Part shown: piece after piece, positions 22,001 through 31,300 of the stretch
Layout of the letters: every line of letters begins with the position of its first letter
How positions within the stretch are numbered: the first letter of the stretch is position 1
Source of the DNA: Mycteria americana
Lineage: Eukaryota > Chordata > Aves > Ciconiiformes > Ciconiidae
Direction of reading: 5' to 3'
NCBI RefSeq assembly: GCF_035582795.1
Contig: NC_134365.1
Location: 221,295,887-221,359,886 of the forward strand
Length of the DNA stretch: 64,000 nt
Notes under the pieces: model-generated
What the model was told of the DNA's origin: nothing
What the model saw: the letters and a program-made list of their open reading frames with translations, nothing else
Databases searched by the model: none
Position numbers and translations under genes: made by a program

Positions 22001-23172
22001 GAACGCCTCAATAGCACGACACTTTCCAGAGTTCTTGAAGTTTAACCACAAAGCACCGTCATTTCAAAACCGAAAGCTGAGCGCATTTGTAGAAGATATC
22101 CAGAAATATTTCATTAGCACACCTTCCCCTAAAAGCATTCGCGCAACAACTTAATCGACTGTTCTGAAGAAAAAACCACCAAATTCTTAGGGATAGTAAG
22201 GTTAATGTCATCTCACACAGATGCATGAAAGCTCTACTCTTTAGAAATTATGAATATACGTATATCAACGAAAACCAAAGCATTTTCAGTTGCAGTCATC
22301 TGTATTTTGAAGTTCAGTGAAAGATGCCAAATACACCACTCTGAAGAGACACCCTCTTGCACCCAGAGATACAGACACGACTGTTTCCATCTCCTCGTGG
22401 GGGAAAAAAAAAAAAAAAAAGCCTCCAGGTCTTTAGTTTCAGCTACCAGACTGCCAAATACCGCAAAGAGCTGTGACACAAACACCTGACCGCTTAAAAC
22501 TGAGCCGAGATCAAAGCCACTCTACAAACGAGTTCCTTTAAACTACTGAGACAAGACTGGGCTTATCAGCAGACTTTGACGGCATGCTCTGCTCCACCTG
22601 ACATCTCTGCCATGCCCAGCCTCACTTTCCTGGCAAAACACCCACCGGGAGGAGCGCAGCTGTACCGCTAGCCGGGCTTTGGTCAGGACGGCTGGGCTAA
22701 AACCAGCCACGCTGGCAGGAAAGTAAAAAAAGAAGCGGTCTCACAGGCGGCTGCTGCTGCTTTCGCGGCCGGACGTGCTCGCCCGGAGCCGCGGCCCGGC
22801 CTGCCCGCGGGACGCTTCCTCGCTCCCCGCTCTCCTCCGGGGCCTCTTCTGCCATGTACTGCCCGGCTCCTACAAGGAGGCAGCAGCGGGTGGCCGCGAC
22901 GGGGCGCGCTGGTGCCGGGCGGAGGAGCTCCCCGCAGCCCCACGGCTGAGGCGGGGGAAGCCCCTCAGCAAGGCGGGGGGGTGGGGAGGCGGGCACTAAG
23001 GCCCGAGCTCGGGGCGGCTGCGGCTCGGCCCAGCGCCGGGACAAGTCTAGGGACACGGCCGAGGCGGGGCACGGCGCGGCCGGGAAGGGGAGCCCCGGGA
23101 GGGCCGGGCCCCGGGCGGCCCGCGGCACGGTACCTTGTCGAGCAGCCCGTTCCTGCCGCCTTTGGCCGCCAT
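13013..23172 (-). CDS. SPCS2: SPCS2, signal peptidase complex subunit 2 (25 kDa)
   Basis: Accessory membrane subunit of the ER signal peptidase complex, which cleaves signal peptides from nascent secretory proteins. Five coding exons on the minus strand: 23134-23172, 16060-16143, 15556-15716, 13913-14047, 13013-13199; 606 nt, 201 aa (human 226, the difference being a shorter Gly/Ser-rich N-terminus). The body is nearly identical to human: [20 protein letters not shown], then the first membrane segment at ~60-76, a short HPFPESKPV loop, a second segment at ~88-106, and a cytosolic tail with [20 protein letters not shown] and [13 protein letters not shown]. Exon 1 starts in the CpG-island promoter shared with XRRA1; ATG context is GCCATGGCGG-like on the minus strand. 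Intron 3 is a U12-type AT-AC intron. All junctions are in phase. Confidence 0.97.
14048..15555 (-). other. SPCS2: U12-type AT-AC intron (SPCS2 intron 3)
   Basis: No GT donor is available after the codons for CVVS, but the minus strand reads ATATCCTTTAC directly at the expected junction, the minor-spliceosome 5' consensus. At the other end, TTCCTTAAC (branch-site consensus) is followed by TTTTTTTGGCAC and then the exon. Splicing AT...AC joins TC + A to rebuild Ser95 and continue as [11 protein letters not shown], exactly as in the human protein. Confidence 0.93.
14615..14685 (-). mobile_element. MIR-like SINE remnant
   Basis: ATGACTAGCCCAAGATCACG followed by CAGCCGTTAGCAGTACGGTG matches, from memory, the reverse strand of the MIR/CORE-SINE consensus segment CTTGCCCAAGGTCACACAGC. 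Short, diverged, in SPCS2 intron 3. Confidence 0.5.
16144..23133 (-). other. SPCS2 intron 1 (~7 kb)
   Basis: Long first intron from the CpG-island donor GTACCG to the exon 2 acceptor TCGTTGCAG. Contains poly-A/poly-T tracts (e.g. 18,661-18,690, a T-run followed by an A-run; 19,804-19,822; 22,405-22,420) and one G-run at 19,011-19,021. I see no gene and no clear CR1 here. Confidence 0.75.
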
Positions 23173-23288
23173 CTTCTCACCGCCCTCCGCCCCCGCCCTC
23201 GCCGCGCGACCTGTTCGCTCCTGATTGGCCGCGCGCGGGGGCCGACGGGAGCGGGCGGGCGGAAAAGCCACACCTCCTCCGCCGCGTT

Positions 23289-23307
23289 GCACGCTGGGAA
23301 CTGTAGT
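23289..23307. promoter_or_regulatory. ZNF143/THAP11-type SBS element
   Basis: GCACGCTGGGAACTGTAGT matches the reverse strand of the known SBS consensus (ACTACAATTCCCAGAATGC) at nearly every position. Such sites are typical of bidirectional housekeeping CpG-island promoters. Confidence 0.75.
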
Positions 23308-23327
23308 CCGTCCCGCCCGCGTTCCCA

Positions 23328-23341
23328 GTTGCTATGGTGAC
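23328..23341. promoter_or_regulatory. RFX X-box-like palindrome
   Basis: GTTGCTATGGTGAC is a near-palindrome differing at two positions from the X-box GTTGCCATGGCAAC bound by RFX factors, which drive ciliary and testis genes. Its location fits the XRRA1 transcription start side of the promoter. Confidence 0.5.
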
Positions 23342-23455
23342 GGGGCGGCGCGGAGGGGAGGTGGTGGCGGCGGCGGCGGCGGCGGCGGCCGCGGTGCCGG
23401 GCCCGCTCGGGGAGCGGCGACGGGCGAGCGGCGGGGGCGGCCTCCGGCCCGCGGG
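23334..23455 (+). other. XRRA1: Candidate XRRA1 first exon (possibly coding) with GCG repeat
   Basis: CpG-rich exon candidate ending at the donor GCGGG|GTGAGG at 23,455/23,456. It contains (GCG)n encoding nine Ala in the frame of an ATG at 23,334. That frame runs open to the donor (122 nt) and, joined to the acceptor at 25,346/25,347, continues in phase into the conserved XRRA1 ATG. It may simply be 5' UTR: the conserved start is at 25,363. A second possible donor is at about 23,509. Confidence 0.4.
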
Positions 23456-23569
23456 GTGAGGGGAGGGCAGCGTCGCCCGGCCGGGCTGCCGGGGTCTGGG
23501 ACCTGGGGAGGGTGAGGGGGAGAGGCGTGCGGGGCCCCTCTGGGCCGTGGAGGACCGTGAACTCTATGG

Positions 23570-24560
23570 TCGTCGGGGGGAAGGTGGGGGGGGGTGAGGG
23601 GGGTGCGAGGGGGTGTGTGAGGAGTGGGGGTGTCTGTGGTGTCGTGGGTGGGTGTGCGGGGGTGTGTGTGTGTGCGAGTGGGGTGTGGGAGGGTGTCCAG
23701 GGGTGTCTGCGTGGGGTGTACGTGCGGGGTGGGTGTGGGTGTCCGTGGGGGGTGTGAGGGTGTCCGTGTGGGGGGTACATGGGTGTCTGTTAGCGTGGGG
23801 GGGGGGGGTGTCCGTGGGGGTGTGTGAGGGTGTCCGTGTGGGGGGGGTACATGGGTGTCTGTTAGCGGGGGGGGGTGGGGGTGGGGTGTGCGTGGGGGGG
23901 GTGAAGGTGTGCGTGCGTGTTTGTGTGGGGCGTGCACGGGTGTTGGTGTTTTGGGGTGTTAAGGGCGTGGGCTGTGTGCGTGCTGGGGTGTGCTGAGGAG
24001 GTGTGGGGGGGTGTTTATGCATTGGGTGTGCGCAGGGTGTACGCGTGCGTGTGAGCGGGGCGTGTGGGGGTGTTCGTGGGTGGTTTTGGGGGGGCTGTGT
24101 CAGTGGTGTGGGCTGTTGGGGGTGCTGGTGTGGGTGTGTATGTAGGGGTACACGTCAGGAGGGTGTGTTAAGTGTTTGCGTGTGTTCTGTGATGGGATGA
24201 GTGGGAGCGTGTGTGGAAGCGGGGCGTGTGAAGGCGTTCGTGGGTAGCTGGGGTGCGTGGGCGTATGTTGGGGGGGTGTAGTTACAGGAGTACGTGTTGG
24301 ATGCGCGGGTGTATGGACTCACGTGTGGGGCTGTATCCAGTATGTGTGGGGCGGTGTACGATTGGTATGGACGTGGGTGCTCACGTGAGGGTGTATGCGT
24401 GCGTATGTGCGGTGGTTGTATGTGTCGGTGTAGGGGAACAGGTACGGAGGGGGGTGTCAGGAGCGAGGGTGGTGCCTCTTCGCGATGGGGTGTGAGTGGG
24501 GTACGTGTGGGGAGCGTGCGTGTAAGGGTTGTACGGACGGGCGTAGATGTTGGGCTCTGC
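23570..24560. repeat. TG/GGGGT-rich repeat in XRRA1 intron 1
   Basis: About 1 kb of GGGTGTGTGTG, GTGTCCGTGTGGGGG and related words, strongly G-rich on the plus (non-template) strand, starting ~60 bp after the CpG-island exon. Includes two near-copies of a ~70-bp block (about 23,760-23,870) with GTACATGGGTGTCTGTTAGC. Open frames on both strands reflect composition only. Confidence 0.88.
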
Positions 24561-25362
24561 GTGTGTGTCAGAGGGTGTACCAGGACATGCAGGTGTGTTC
24601 CCTGGCCGGTGTCCTGGTGTACCCCGTGCCGCTGCCATCTCGGTGTACCGGCAGTGCCAGCATCCACACTGCGCTGAGCATCGCTGCGTGGTGGCGAAGC
24701 AGCATCTCGCCCGGCCGGTGCCGGTGCCGTGCCGTGGCAACGTTGCACACAGCTGCCCTCCCGCTTATATCGGTGCACGAACACACGGCGTGTGCCTGTT
24801 GCAGGGGAGAGCTACCCCAAATACCGGCACCGTGCGTGAACACCGTAGTCAAACTGTGCTGTAGTATGTCAGAGCGGTGTCCGAGTGTTGGAGACACCAT
24901 CAGATGGCACTGGGAGACCATCTCCTGCTACAGGGCACGGGACGAGAGCAAGGCAGCGCCTTCAAAGTTTATTTCTGAGGTTTGGGGAGCGGTGACCGGT
25001 GTGGTTCTTTTCCCGGAGCCTCCACAAGCGACAAGGGAAAGGAGACAGGGAGGAGAAATGAGGGGTAAAGCAGAAACCCCGTGAGTTGTCGTCCAAGCAG
25101 TCCTACTCACACACATGCTGGTGTCTGTGTTTTGCTATCTTGAGCTGGAAAATAATGTGCGTCCTCTTGGCGTCTCGTTTACTTCTCCGTTTTAGGAGGT
25201 GATGCTCCTTGTGTCCTTGACAATGTTCCTTTGCCCACAGGCTGACATTTCATTTGTGGCTCCCCGTGGGAAGAGCTGTTTAAAGCAAAGTAACATTAGA
25301 GCCAATGAAAATTTTAACCCATTTATTTGTTTCCTGCTCTCCCCAGGAACGTTGCAGTCAAG

Positions 25363-28300
25363 ATGGCTACGACAGGACTGTATAAAATGGGTGACGGAAG
25401 CAACTATGCAACTAACTGCTTCCCTGCCAGGAACATTTTACGTGCAAGTAAAGAAGGTGACACTCCTTTGAGTGCTCCTGGTGAAGTCTCCCTGCAGAAT
25501 AATGTCGTGTCCATAGGGGCAGGTCCACCGTCCACCCTGTTGTTGGGCCGGATAGAGGGTACATTCAGCTGTGGTTTCCTGTGTCAACGTCACAGCTGAT
25601 AACACAGATTAGCAGTTGATAACAGAACTTAAAACAGTGCCCAGAAAGTCTTAAAATAATTTCAAACGTCATTGAAATGAAGAGGGCAGGATGTCTAGGG
25701 CACCCATTAAACGAGGGCTCCAGCAGGCATCTCTGCATGATGGTAGGAGGGAAGCTTCAGGCAGGCACGTGGATAGCACAGCGTGGTTCTCCAGCAGCTG
25801 TTCTGAGCTAGAACTTCTCCTTTTTCACTGGGCTTTGAGAGTCGCATCTGTGAAAGGCTTAGAAATGGCAGAAATGTCTTCTAACATTTGAGAAGTGGTG
25901 GAGAGGTCTACTAGGCTGGTCAGGGGTCTGGAGCACAGGACCTTCTAGGAGAGATTGATGGTGCTGAGCCCGTTTTTTATCAGGCCAAGAGGAGTCCAAG
26001 GGGAGATTGTGGCTTACAGCTACTTGAAGGACAGCTACAAACTCTTAACAGTGGCAGACAGCATAACTAAGCCAAAAATTTCACCTTGGGAGGTTTAGGT
26101 TGGACGTTAGGAGGAACTTCTTCATAGGGAGGAGGTGCAGCCCTGGGCCAGGTTACCCTGGGAGGTGGTGGAATTGCTAGACAAGCCATGACTGACTGAC
26201 TGAACGTTGCTGATGGTCCTGCTTTGGGTGGGAGGTTGGATTGGAGATCTCCAGAAGGCTCCTCCAGCCCACGCTTCCATGTCTGCAACCTATGGCTCCA
26301 TTAGCATCTGTGAAGTAGCACGTTTCTCCTCTTCCATGGCTCTGGCTGTAGCTTTAATGTTCCCATCTTAAATTCATGGTCACCGATCATTTTATACTTC
26401 ATATTTCCCTGTATAGGGGATTTTAAAATGATGGATTTCAGTGTTGGGCTGAAACAGCAGGCAGAGTGCAGCTACTTTGAGAAGGGCACATTTGGAGGGT
26501 CGCGTGCTCACCTTGCCATCTCCTCTGCCTGGGTCCATCGTCGTGCCAGGGTCTGGGCGCTGGGTGCTGGCGTGCAGAGCTACCCCGAGGGCTTGGACTG
26601 AGAAGGGGACCACTGAGAAGACACCACAGCAGGGGAGAAAGCCCCCAGAGTCTGCCTCCATGGAAGAAAATAATGAAGACAATGTCCTGGATGAGCCATT
26701 TCTGGTGAGCGCAGATTTCCTCTGTTATTGCCTAAACTTTCTGATAGCGCTTTGCGGAGCTGCAGAGATCCTGCTGGTGGACGGACTCTGTAGCTGCCTC
26801 TCCCTCCCCATCTCCGTGCCACCTTCTCCCCCCTTCCCATGATCCAAGGCACCAGGTGCCCCCCTCACCTGGGGGCAGCCGAGGTCTGGTTTTGGGGCTC
26901 AGGTCCCAGGACACGACATACAGGATTGCTGTAGGACTCACCATTTGTGTTTCTTTTTTTTTTTTCCCCCCTCAGATGAAGCACCACTGTTTGAAGAACC
27001 CCTCTGACCTGTGCTCTGTGAACATAAGCAGCCAAAATCTGGTCTCTGTGAGTATCAGAGACTCAAGAAGTATCAGGGAACTGCCTTAAAAGTTGACAAC
27101 TTTACCACGTTAGTGGTGGCCAGTGGTGGCCACATGAGTGGCCAGACATCAGAGAAGACACACGTTAGAAGCAGGCATATTTCCTGCGCAGGAAGGTCAG
27201 CCAGCCAGCTGTGAACAGGCGTGGAGGATTTGTCCTACAAACTTTCAGATTGTGTCTTCATAACCAAATTAACTTGGTCTTCACTGGTTGTAGACCCTTC
27301 CCCACTTACATCCCCTGTTCTTTGAGTTTAGGGACGTTTATCTCAACTATGGTAGGAGTTCAACTTCAGCTTGAGAAGTGACTTTTATTTGGGTTCATGG
27401 CTAACTTGCAATGCAAAGAGAAAACGAGCTGAGGTGCTGATAGGTTTTTAGTGTCTTTTTAGGGTTCCCTCCTGGTGCTGTGGAGGACAGATGTACTAAA
27501 TCGTAGGGTGGCTACGTTTGCTGGGTCACACGTAGGTATGAGATATGGCCCAGGAGCCCTGCGACACGCGCAGGGGAGCAAGGTCAGCAGTGAGGACACA
27601 GAGGGGGCTTTGCTTTGGGGCTCAACTAATCCAGGTCTTCTGGATGTTGGTCACTGAGGCAGCTGCGCATTGAGCGCGTACTCTGAGGGGTGCTCTCCAT
27701 AGTCAGAAAAACAAATGAAGACCTAATTATGGGAAATGCTATGATTTAGGCATGCTGAGAAAAGGAGAGATCCAGTTGTTTCAGGTCAGTTTAGGGCTGG
27801 AGTGGAATGATTTTTTTTTCTTCTGTATTTTTCAGGCTAAAGAAGATGATTTTGAGAAATTTGATTGCGTTGCTTTTATAAATGCTGCTGAGAACCTGCT
27901 GACACTAGGTAAGGGATTGCGTTACCAAAAAATAGATGCTGCTTTTCAACCCAGGGAAGCTTATGCTTGTCTGAACACAGGTCTAGAGCTTTACAAAGAG
28001 GTTTAAGATACACATGCAGCACTTCTTTGCAGAATTGCTTCCTTCCTGTTACTGAGCTGAAATCCTTGCGCTAATTCCCTTTATTGTAACGATAATTGTG
28101 TGCCACTGTGGTATCCTTCTCATTATTAGAACACAAAGCTCTTCACAAAGAAAATCCCTATGTAATATATAGAAGCGTGGAATAATGAAACCACTTGTCC
28201 CAAAGGCTCAGGAGGTTAATGGTAGAGCTGGGAGGTGAATCCAAATCCAGTGCCATGGGCTCAGTTAATTTGAAGAAGAAAAAAGGAAATCCGTTTATAA

Positions 28301-31300
28301 CTAGTAAAACATATAAGCTAAATGTGCCATCAGTGGCTTCAGGCAATAATCCAGTTGGGGGTGGGAGCAAATGCATGAAAGCAAACCAGATGTCTAAGGA
28401 GCAGGCTGGTGGGGCATCATCTATTGTACAGAAAACCATCTAACTGAGCTGGCATTTTCTTTCAAACATGATAATACTAGTGCTCTCGTTCTTGCTGGTT
28501 TTGGTCCATTCCAGACCCGGGTGACACATGGCTTGTTCTGTTACCGCTATTCCTCACTTACTGGAGCGTTTCCTTTTCCAACCTTGCAGAGCCATTTCGG
28601 AAGTTTCCAGGGCTGCGGGAACTGGAACTTTCCTTGAATGGACTAAGAAATCTGAAAATCACTGCTGGAGACTTCCTGCATTTGGAAGTAAGATGAGGGG
28701 GATCTGAGACCTTATCCCTCTCCTCCAAACCGTCACGCTGAAGCCTACACGTAGCGTTGACATGTGTCCCTGCAGTGTGAGCTCTCTGAAACTGCAGGGT
28801 CATTCTCTCTTCCTGCTTCCTTCTGATTCTGGGATGTCCTTTCTGCTGTGTCCCTCAAGGACCTTCACATCTTGCTTCCTCCCGCAGAGCAATCCTTCAC
28901 AGATCCCCATTGCTCAGCCCCTTGCCACAGGACTCCTTGTTCCCCCTGTGATGAGCCACCCCCTTTGCTGTAGGATCCTCTCCCTGCAGTCTGTCAGTCA
29001 CCTGTGGCATCTCTCACCTCCCTGATGCCCTGGCAGATCCCCATCCTCCTCCACGCTGTGCTCTACCTCTTCGCATCCCGTCCTCCTCCTCTCCACATAG
29101 GCGTCTGCAGTTTCCCCAACTTATGGGCTCTGCCTTTCTAACACAGCAAAGGGGTCAGTTTGTTTTTTCTTTAAAAAAGAGACAAAGTGGATCCTAAGAA
29201 CAAGCAACTGTGCCTGGGGTGATGGCTTTAGTCGTCCTCTCCATCCAGCTTGGAGTGGGTCTCTGCCACAGAGAGCTCAGGCGCTGGCTTAGCTATACTG
29301 ACCTTATCTAGGCTTGCTCTCTTTGAGGAGGTGTCCTTGCCTGAATTTCTCTCTCTCACTGTACACATGGCTTCTGATTGCTGCTGGATATAAAGTTTCA
29401 TCTTAAAAGGCTTCTTTCTGCTTGTCTCATTCAAAGAATTGTTGGTGGCTCAGCTGTCAGCTCTGTACACTCGGATCCTGGCCTCCCTCCTGCCTGCAGG
29501 CTTTGGAAGGTCCCCAAACCCATGAAGCTCTCCCGTGTTTCTCCCATGCACTGTTGGTGACCTGCTCAGGCTTTGACTCAGTGGGCACGTGCCCAGGTGA
29601 TGGGGAACCAAATCTCCAAGGCTCATGAGGCCAGGGTTGATCCTGTCCATCCCTGTGTGTCTCTGTGTGAGCAGCCCTGTCACTGGCGTCAGCTACGAAA
29701 GGTGGGGATGGGACCCACCTAAACTCCCCTTCCTGCCATGCCCCCATGGATCCCAGCTTCATCCATGACCAATGTCCGGGATCTTGTTTGCTGACAGCCT
29801 GGAGAAATCAGCCCTGGGAAGGCTGATTGGAAATTTGTATTAAATTGATTTGGAAAGTGCTTTGAGCTCCTCCTGGGGAAATGCAGCCTATTGTAATGCC
29901 CCAGCAAAGCTATTCCTGTTCACGTATCCTAGAAACCCTTGTCCTCGCTCCCAGCAGGGTCTGCTCCCTGGCTTTCTCCTGGCTGTTCTCCCGTGAGTCA
30001 CACGTGTGAGAGGGGGACCAGCCCTGAGCACTCCTGCCAAGGTGCAGAGTCCCACCACTGGAAGTGAAGTCCCTGCAAGTCAGAGACGCTCACAGCATCA
30101 CCCCAGGGTGGGCGGTAGCATGACTGAAAGTCTCCTGTAAATATTTAATATCTACCTGGGGAAAGCCAACAGAGATTGTTCTTTGCTCCAGGGGATTGTT
30201 TCTTCTGTTTCCTTCAGGATCTGGATCTCTCCTACAATAACTTGTCCCCCCAGGACATTTGGACATTGGGAGATTTGTCCCAGCTCAAAGTCCTTCGCCT
30301 GACGGCCAACGGGCTTCGGTCTCTGCCTCCAGACCTGGCAGGCTCGTGGGAGTAAGTGCACACAGCAAGCGCTGCTTCGGCTTGGTGGGGAGCTGCCGGC
30401 ATGCTGGTGGGATGCAGCGGGCAGGCAGGCAGGGTGATGGAGCAGTGGGGATGGCAAAGGCAGTGGTGAGCGGCGAGGGTGGGCAGCCTGGGATTTATCA
30501 GTCTGGGCAGCAGAGCTCTTCCCTTGCAAACTGGAAGATCGAATAACCTAATGGTCGGTGCTGGCTGGCAGGGAAGTGTTATCCCAGCTCAGCCCCAGAT
30601 CACCCAGGACATCTGCTGTCACCAGCAGCTAGAGAGGAACCTCTGGACAGTGATTCAGCAGCCCTGTCGGGTGGCCGAGCCACGTGAGTAGAATGCTATT
30701 TATTCGTCGTTAATTAGACCCTTCACGTAGAGCTTAGCCACAGTCGCCGTGCCAAGGTATCCACCGTTTGCCATTGTTGGAGATAAGACGCTGAGCTAGA
30801 TGGTCGTTTGGACTGATTCAATTTAGCTGCTTTGAGGTAGGAAATCGGTTTTCTATTTAAAGAATGAAAACAGCCCCAGCCCAGTCACCCAGTGGAAACA
30901 TCTTCCCCCCGGTGACAGCAAATGATGTGTTTTTCACCTGTCTTTGCTTGAGCGTGTTATTAATGAGCCTCTTTGTATCTGCAGCTCTGCTCATTTAAGG
31001 TTTCCATCGCTGGAGGTCTTGTCGCTGGATGACAATCATCTGTCAGATCCGAGCGTCTTTGTGAGCCTGTCTCATCTCTGCAGGTAAGGAAGCACCTGGC
31101 AGCAGACGCCTCTGGTTTTTGGGGGCTGGCAGCTGCCTCCGTCAGCTGTTGCACAGTAGCAGGCTTAAAATGAAAAATAAAATCTTTGTGATTCACTCGG
31201 ATACTTCCCTGTTTAGTCTCTCTAGCATCGCAAATGGGACTGAACGGAAGCAAACAGCCTGCTGCAAAGCACGAGCTGGCCAAACCCGGCAGGTGGCTGG

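Larger units (their letters stand above)
22690..23560. promoter_or_regulatory. Bidirectional CpG-island promoter of SPCS2 and XRRA1
   Basis: CpG-dense segment between the SPCS2 start codon (23,172, minus) and the XRRA1 5' end (plus). No TATA box. It holds an inverted CCAAT box (ATTGG at 23,224-23,228), a ZNF143-type site (23,289-23,307) and an X-box-like palindrome (23,328-23,341), all within the ~160 bp separating the two divergent units. Confidence 0.8.

Noticed and set aside
23332-24784. His/Thr/Pro-rich minus-strand and Gly/Val/Cys-rich plus-strand frames
   Set aside because: Low-complexity TG/GGGGT repeat in XRRA1 intron 1, open in multiple frames.
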